Source of the DNA: Rhodoferax sp.
GTDB taxonomy: Bacteria; Pseudomonadota; Gammaproteobacteria; Burkholderiales; Burkholderiaceae_C
Reading direction: 5' to 3'
Length of the DNA: 40,160 bases
Assembly (NCBI GenBank): GCA_030645355.1
Contig: JAUSNJ010000164.1
Location: 1 to 40,160 of the forward strand
Under the pieces are notes generated by a model. That model searched no databases and had not been told where the DNA came from. It saw nothing but the letters and a program-made list of their open reading frames with translations. This document shows, piece after piece, positions 36,057 through 40,160 of this stretch (position 1 is the first letter of the stretch; each line of letters starts with the position of its first letter). The translations under genes and the position numbers were made by a program.

Positions 36057-36914
36057 ATGACGATTCTCTTTGATGGCATTGCCTCGGGCATGCTGCTGTT
36101 CCTGATCAGCGTGGGGCTGTCGGTCACGCTGGGGCTGATGAACTTCGTCAACCTGGCCCATGGCGCCTTTGCCATGGTGGGGGGCTATGTGTGCGTCACG
36201 CTGCTCAACCGCGCCGGCGTGCCGTTCCTGGCCTCGCTCCCCCTGGCCGCGATGGCCACGGCGCTGGTGGGTGTGGTGCTGGAGCGCACGCTGTACCGGC
36301 GCCTGTATGGCGCCACCCATCTGGACCAGGTGCTGTTTTCCATCAGCCTGGTGTTCATGTCCATGTCGGCCATGCAGTACTTCTTTGGTGCACAACAGCA
36401 GCCGCTGACGCTGCCCGACTTTCTGCGCGGGCAGATCAACCTGCCGGGGCTGGACATGGGTATCTATCGGCTGTTCCTGATCGTGGTCAGCCTGCTGATC
36501 GCGTGGGGCCTGCAGCGCATGGTCAACGGCACCCGATTCGGCGCCGAGTTGCGCGCATCGGTGGACAACCCGCGCGCCGCACGCGGCGTGGGCATCAACG
36601 TGGAGCGCATCTTCACACTGACCTTTGCGCTGGGCACAGCACTGGCCGGACTGGGCGGCGCGATGGGCGTCGAAATGCTGGGGCTGGACCCCGGTTTTCC
36701 AGTCAAGTACGTGGTGTATTTCCTGATCGTGGTCGCGGTGGGCGGCAGCGGCAGCATTGCCGGCTCGCTGGTGGCCTCGCTGATCCTGGGGGTGGTGGAT
36801 GTGGCCGGCAAGTACTACGTGCCGCAGATTGGCTCCTTCGTCATCTATGCCGTCATGGTGGTGATGCTGGTCTTCAGACCCCAAGGCCTGTTTGGCCGCC
36901 AGGCAGCGCGCTAG
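36057..36914 (+). CDS. ABC transporter permease (LivH-like)
   Basis: 285 residues with about eight membrane helices. The N-terminal LSVTLGLMNFVNLAHGAFAM is the signature of LivH-type permeases, and VVAVGGSGSIAGSLVAS near 221 is the coupling-helix region that contacts the ATPases. It lies 5 bases after the binding protein gene. It forms one half of the channel with the LivM-like partner next to it. Confidence 0.93.
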   Translation: MTILFDGIASGMLLFLISVGLSVTLGLMNFVNLAHGAFAMVGGYVCVTLLNRAGVPFLASLPLAAMATALVGVVLERTLYRRLYGATHLDQVLFSISLVFMSMSAMQYFFGAQQQPLTLPDFLRGQINLPGLDMGIYRLFLIVVSLLIAWGLQRMVNGTRFGAELRASVDNPRAARGVGINVERIFTLTFALGTALAGLGGAMGVEMLGLDPGFPVKYVVYFLIVVAVGGSGSIAGSLVASLILGVVDVAGKYYVPQIGSFVIYAVMVVMLVFRPQGLFGRQAAR

Positions 36915-36920
36915 AAATAT

Positions 36921-37916
36921 ATGAAATCCTCAACGATTGACCTGACCGTGGTCCAGCGCTCCGACCGCTGGCGCCCCGCCGAACTGGTGTTCTGGCTGCT
37001 GCCGGTGCTGGGCTACTTGCTGTTTCCCGACAACCTGGTGCTGCTGACCCAGATCGCCATCACCGGCCTGTTTTGCCTGTCGCTGGACCTGATCCTGGGC
37101 TACGCCGGCATTGTGTCCCTGGGCCATGCCGCATTCTTTGGTGTGGGCGCCTATGCGGCCGGTTTGCTGGCCAGCCATGGCTGGGGCGAGCCGCTGTCGG
37201 GTCTGCTGATCGCGGCCGTGGTCAGCGCGGCGCTGGGCTTTGTCACCAGCCTGCTGGTGCTGCGCGGTGCCGACCTGACGCGCCTGATGGTGACGCTGGG
37301 CGTAGCCATGATGCTGTTTGAAGTGGCCAACAAACTCACCGCCATCACCGGCGGCGTGGATGGACTGCAAGGCATCGAGATGCAACCCCTGTTCGGCCTG
37401 TTCCGCTTTGACATGGTCGGCAAGACTGCCTACTGGTATGCAGTGCTGGTGCTGTTCTTCCTGTTCTGGAGTGCACGCAGGCTGGTGCACAGCCCGTTTG
37501 GCCTGAGCCTCAAGGGCATTCGCCTGAACGTGGCGCGCATGCCGGCGCTGGGTGCTCCGGTCAATGCACGCCTGGCAGCGGTCTACACCATCGGCGCGGC
37601 CTACGCCGGAGTGGCGGGGGCGCTGATGGCGCAGACCACACAGTTTGTGGCACTCGATGTGCTGGCCTTCAACCGCTCGGCCGAGCTGCTGCTGATTCTG
37701 GTGCTGGGTGGTTCGGGCAGCCTGTATGGCGCCCTGATCGGCACCATGGTCTTCATGTCGGCCCACCACGTGCTGTCGGACCTGAACCCCGAGTACTGGC
37801 AGTTCTGGCTGGGTGCCCTGCTGCTGGTGATTGTGCTGTTCGCCCGTGACGGCGTCATGGGCGGGCTGCGCAGGGCTGCGGCGCGCATTCCCCTGCTGAG
37901 CGGAGGTGCGAAATGA
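36921..37916 (+). CDS. ABC transporter permease (LivM-like)
   Basis: 331 residues with about ten membrane helices. LDLILGYAGIVSLGHAAFFG near 55 and LVLGGSGSLYGALIGT near 258 are the conserved LivM motifs. It lies 6 bases after the LivH-like gene, and its stop overlaps the start of the first ATPase gene (ATGA). It completes the transmembrane channel of the putative aromatic acid importer. Confidence 0.93.
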   Translation: MKSSTIDLTVVQRSDRWRPAELVFWLLPVLGYLLFPDNLVLLTQIAITGLFCLSLDLILGYAGIVSLGHAAFFGVGAYAAGLLASHGWGEPLSGLLIAAVVSAALGFVTSLLVLRGADLTRLMVTLGVAMMLFEVANKLTAITGGVDGLQGIEMQPLFGLFRFDMVGKTAYWYAVLVLFFLFWSARRLVHSPFGLSLKGIRLNVARMPALGAPVNARLAAVYTIGAAYAGVAGALMAQTTQFVALDVLAFNRSAELLLILVLGGSGSLYGALIGTMVFMSAHHVLSDLNPEYWQFWLGALLLVIVLFARDGVMGGLRRAAARIPLLSGGAK

Positions 37917-38665
37917 GCTACGTACTGCAGACCACCAGCCTGCTGAAAAAATTCGGCGGCTTTGTGGTGACCAACAACGTCAGCCTAAACGTGGAGGCCG
38001 GTGCCCGCCATGCGCTGATTGGCCCCAACGGCGCCGGCAAGACCACGCTCATCAATTTGCTGACCGGCTTTCTGGAGCCCACGGGCGGGAAGGTCATTCT
38101 GAATGGCGAAGATGTCACCCACCTGGCCCAGCATCAGCGCGTCAAGCGCGGACTGGCCCGCACCTTCCAGATCAACCGCCTGTTTGCCGAGCTGACCGTG
38201 CTCGAATCCGTGGTGCTGGCGGTCAACGAGCGGCTGGGTCTGGGGAGCCGGTTCTGGAAACCCATTGCCGCCCACACCCAGGCCATTGACGAGGCGGCGC
38301 AATTGCTCGACACCCTGCGCCTGGGCGACGTGGCACACGAGCAGACGCGCAACCTGGCCTATGGCAAGCAGCGCCTGATCGAGATTGCGCTGGCGCTGGC
38401 TGCCAAACCCAAAGTGCTGCTGCTGGACGAGCCGGCCGCTGGTGTGCCGACGTCCGAGAGCCGCGAGCTGTTTGCGTCCATCGCCGCACTGCCGCGCGAT
38501 GTGACCATCCTGCTGATCGAACACGATATGGATCTGGTGTTCCGCTTTGCCGACCAGATCTCGGTGCTGGTCAGTGGCGCGCTACTGACCCAAGGCACGC
38601 CAGAGCAGATTGCCAACGACCCCAAGGTCAAAGAGGTTTACCTCGGAGAGGCCGTCCATGGCTGA
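37913..38665 (+). CDS. ABC transporter ATPase (LivG-like)
   Basis: 250 residues. Walker A GPNGAGKTTL is near 41, the LivG-type ARTFQINRLFAELTV near 82, a signature region LAYGKQRLIEIALAL near 145 (diverged from the common LSGGQ), Walker B VLLLDEPAAGV and the His switch IEHDMDLVF. It energises import jointly with the LivF-like ATPase, whose start lies inside its last codons (8-base overlap). Confidence 0.94.
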   Translation: MSYVLQTTSLLKKFGGFVVTNNVSLNVEAGARHALIGPNGAGKTTLINLLTGFLEPTGGKVILNGEDVTHLAQHQRVKRGLARTFQINRLFAELTVLESVVLAVNERLGLGSRFWKPIAAHTQAIDEAAQLLDTLRLGDVAHEQTRNLAYGKQRLIEIALALAAKPKVLLLDEPAAGVPTSESRELFASIAALPRDVTILLIEHDMDLVFRFADQISVLVSGALLTQGTPEQIANDPKVKEVYLGEAVHG

Positions 38666-39365
38666 ACTATTGCATCTGGAAAAACTGTGGGCCGGCTACG
38701 GCGAGGCCGTGGTGCTGGAGGACATTGCGCTCACGCTGAACGAGGGCGACAGCCTGTCGCTGCTGGGGCGCAACGGCATGGGCAAGACCACGCTGCTGTC
38801 CACACTGATGGGCGCGGCCAGCTACCGCAGCGGCACCATGCGCTTTGCCGGGCAGGACCTGAGCCAGGTGGCACCGCATGCCCGCGCCCACCTGGGCCTG
38901 GGCTGGGTGCCACAGGAGCGCGACATCTTTCCATCGCTGTCGGTCGAAGAGAACCTGACCGTGGTCGCCACCAAGGGCCATTGGGATTTGCAGAAGATCT
39001 ACGCCATGTTTCCGCGCCTGCAGGAACGCCGCGCCAACATGGGCAACCAGCTCTCGGGTGGCGAGCAACAGATGCTGGCCATTGGCCGCGCGCTGATGCT
39101 CAACCCCAAGCTGCTGTTGCTGGACGAGCCACTGGAAGGCCTGGCGCCGCTGATCGTGCAGGAGTTGCTGTCCATCATCCAGCAGCTCACCGAAGAAAGC
39201 GGCATGGCCGTCATTCTGGTGGAGCAGCATGCGCGCCAGATCCTGCCGCTGACCCGCCAGGCCCTGGTGCTGGAGCGGGGCAAGAGCGTCTACCAGGGCG
39301 CCGCGCAAATCCTGCTGGATGACGGCGCCCTGCTCGACGGCTGGCTGGGCGTTGCCGCCCATTGA
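38658..39365 (+). CDS. ABC transporter ATPase (LivF-like)
   Basis: 235 residues. Walker A GRNGMGKTTLL is near 37, LGWVPQERDIFPSLSV is typical of LivF near 89, signature LSGGEQQMLAIGRAL near 132, Walker B LLLLDEPLEGL and the His switch VEQHARQ. The ATG at 38658 is preceded by GGAGAG and overlaps the LivG-like stop. It is the fifth and last transporter gene. The hemerythrin gene follows after 26 bases. Confidence 0.94.
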   Translation: MAELLHLEKLWAGYGEAVVLEDIALTLNEGDSLSLLGRNGMGKTTLLSTLMGAASYRSGTMRFAGQDLSQVAPHARAHLGLGWVPQERDIFPSLSVEENLTVVATKGHWDLQKIYAMFPRLQERRANMGNQLSGGEQQMLAIGRALMLNPKLLLLDEPLEGLAPLIVQELLSIIQQLTEESGMAVILVEQHARQILPLTRQALVLERGKSVYQGAAQILLDDGALLDGWLGVAAH

Positions 39366-39391
39366 CATGCGACCCCACACCGAGATTCCCC

Positions 39392-39961
39392 ATGAAAGCC
39401 ATCGACATCATCCACGCCGAACACCGCGCCCTGGGCGCCATCGTGCAGGCCTTCCGCTTTGTGCTGGACGGTATCCGTGCCGGCACGCTGCAGCCGGACT
39501 TTGTGCTGCTGGACGCCCTGATCGAATACATCACCGAAGTGCCGGACAAGCTGCACCACCCCAAGGAAGATGATGTGCTGTTTGTCAAGATTCTGGAGGC
39601 GGTGCCCGAGGCTGCGGCACTGATCGACAAGTTGAAGGCGGACCACCTGCACGGCGCCCAGCGCACGCACGCGCTGCGCGCGGCCTTGCAGGCCTACCAG
39701 GCGGCCGGGCCTGCCGGGTTCGCCGCGTTTGAAGCGCAGGCGCTTACCTACATCGACGCCACCTGGAAGCACATCGGCATCGAGGAACAGGAGCTGCTGC
39801 CGCTGGCCCGCCAGCGCCTGGCGCCACAGGACTGGGCTGGCATTGACGCCGCGTTTGCGGCCAACAAGGACCCGTGGTCCGGGCCTACCGGCGAATACCG
39901 CGCGCTGTTTTCGCGGATTGTGGCCATGGTGCCGGCACCGCATGGCGTGGGACCGGCTTGA
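39392..39961 (+). CDS. Hemerythrin-like HHE-domain protein
   Basis: 189 residues, all-helical. Iron-ligand type residues appear in order: HAEHRAL near 9, KLHHPKEDDVLF near 51, DHLHGAQRTHAL near 84 and WKHIGIEEQELLPLA near 126. Such di-iron proteins bind O2 or NO, or sense them. Placement after an oxygenase operon could mean O2 delivery or iron/oxygen stress protection, but it may just be a neighbour. The ATG at 39392 is chosen over an upstream TTG at 39362. Confidence 0.85.
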   Translation: MKAIDIIHAEHRALGAIVQAFRFVLDGIRAGTLQPDFVLLDALIEYITEVPDKLHHPKEDDVLFVKILEAVPEAAALIDKLKADHLHGAQRTHALRAALQAYQAAGPAGFAAFEAQALTYIDATWKHIGIEEQELLPLARQRLAPQDWAGIDAAFAANKDPWSGPTGEYRALFSRIVAMVPAPHGVGPA

Positions 39962-39975
39962 CCGTTTGGCACCTG

Positions 39976-40021
39976 AATTGCTATCCAATTGATAGCGTTA
40001 TAGGTCCATTTTACGAGGGCT
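39976..40021. repeat. Interspersed repeat copy B with a 6-bp hairpin
   Basis: The intact hairpin GCTATC-CAATT-GATAGC (39980-39996) is followed by a tail ending in TTTTACGAGGGCTA. It matches copy A at 17170-17214. Short intergenic repeats of this style are, as I recall, common in Comamonadaceae. Confidence 0.65.
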
Positions 40022-40024
40022 AGT
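40019..40024. repeat. Putative IS481 target site (NCTAGN)
   Basis: GCTAGT directly before the IS left end fits the NCTAGN target, duplicated on insertion, known for IS481. The matching copy at the other end lies beyond the window. Confidence 0.6.
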
Positions 40025-40160
40025 TGTGAAGTTCCAATAGGTTGTATTTGTTCATCCGAGTTGAGTTTGAGAAACTGGGAATCGCCAAACCCCCAATAAC
40101 CTCAAGGAACTCAACCAGATGAACATCCATAAGAATGCCCGACTTACTCTTGCCCGTCGA
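40025..40160 (+). mobile_element. Left end of an IS481-family insertion sequence, cut off by the window
   Basis: The sequence from TGTGAAG onwards, with CAATAGGTTGTAT, GTTCATCCGA, TTTGAGAAACTGG and AATCGCC in order, closely resembles (from memory) the left end of Bordetella pertussis IS481, including the spacing to the transposase start. Confidence 0.8.
40119..40160 (+). CDS. IS481-family transposase, first 14 codons only
   Basis: ATG at 40119 opens MNIHKNARLTLARR, very like the N-terminus of IS481 transposases (MNTHKHARLTFLRR type), a DDE recombinase with an N-terminal helix-turn-helix. The frame is open to the window edge. Length and integrity cannot be judged. AAGGAA lies upstream of the start. 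Confidence 0.8.
   Translation, partial: MNIHKNARLTLARR

Overview
The window looks like a chromosomal segment of a betaproteobacterium of the Burkholderiales, most likely family Comamonadaceae (Rhodoferax/Polaromonas-like). The basis is the gene styles (beta-type sucCD, type-2 argC, recA-recX, birA-SPOR pair, topoisomerase III with a SWIB tail next to a SET protein), a short interspersed repeat of a kind I recall from this family, and an IS481-type element closely resembling the Bordetella one. The genus is inference. No rRNA, tRNA or CRISPR array was seen, and no gap between genes exceeds 300 bases.

Layout: (1) 1-2506, visibly AT-richer: the 3' end of an O-GlcNAc-transferase-like gene, a polytopic GT-C-like membrane protein and a methyltransferase, suggesting surface glycan or glycoprotein work. 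(2) 2595-12365, all on the minus strand: a compact signalling operon read in the order CHASE2-Ser/Thr kinase, PP2C phosphatase, double-FHA protein, CHASE2-adenylate cyclase, class II cNMP phosphodiesterase-like hydrolase, GAF-GspE/PilB-type motor ATPase. It holds writer, eraser and reader of phosphothreonine, maker and likely breaker of cAMP, and one secretion/pilus motor as the plausible output; this is the best candidate for an undescribed system. (3) 12548-18292: TerC-like protein, sucD-sucC, argC, recX, recA; housekeeping, with a terminator, a striking 25-bp perfect inverted repeat and a LexA box. (4) 18435-23032: MarR regulator, response regulator/histidine kinase pair, SPOR protein, birA, SET protein. 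(5) 23181-30184: topB-SWIB, a PEP-CTERM protein behind a strong sigma-54-like promoter, an esterase, a YchJ-like protein, an acyltransferase and a K+ channel. (6) 30132-39961: a 3-hydroxybenzoate/gentisate catabolic operon with a divergent LysR regulator, four enzymes and a complete five-gene branched-chain-amino-acid-type ABC transporter, followed by a hemerythrin protein. (7) 39976-40160: an interspersed repeat interrupted at a CTAG site by the left end of an IS481-family element.

How the genes work together: in (6), 3-hydroxybenzoate would be imported by the ABC system, hydroxylated to gentisate, ring-cleaved to maleylpyruvate, isomerised to fumarylpyruvate and hydrolysed to fumarate and pyruvate. 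In (2), two CHASE2 extracytoplasmic sensors would feed one phosphorylation branch and one cAMP branch; coupling of these to the motor ATPase is inferred from operon structure and not seen directly. Start codons were moved from the longest reading frame to internal sites where a ribosome binding site or overlap with the neighbour favoured it; each case is stated.
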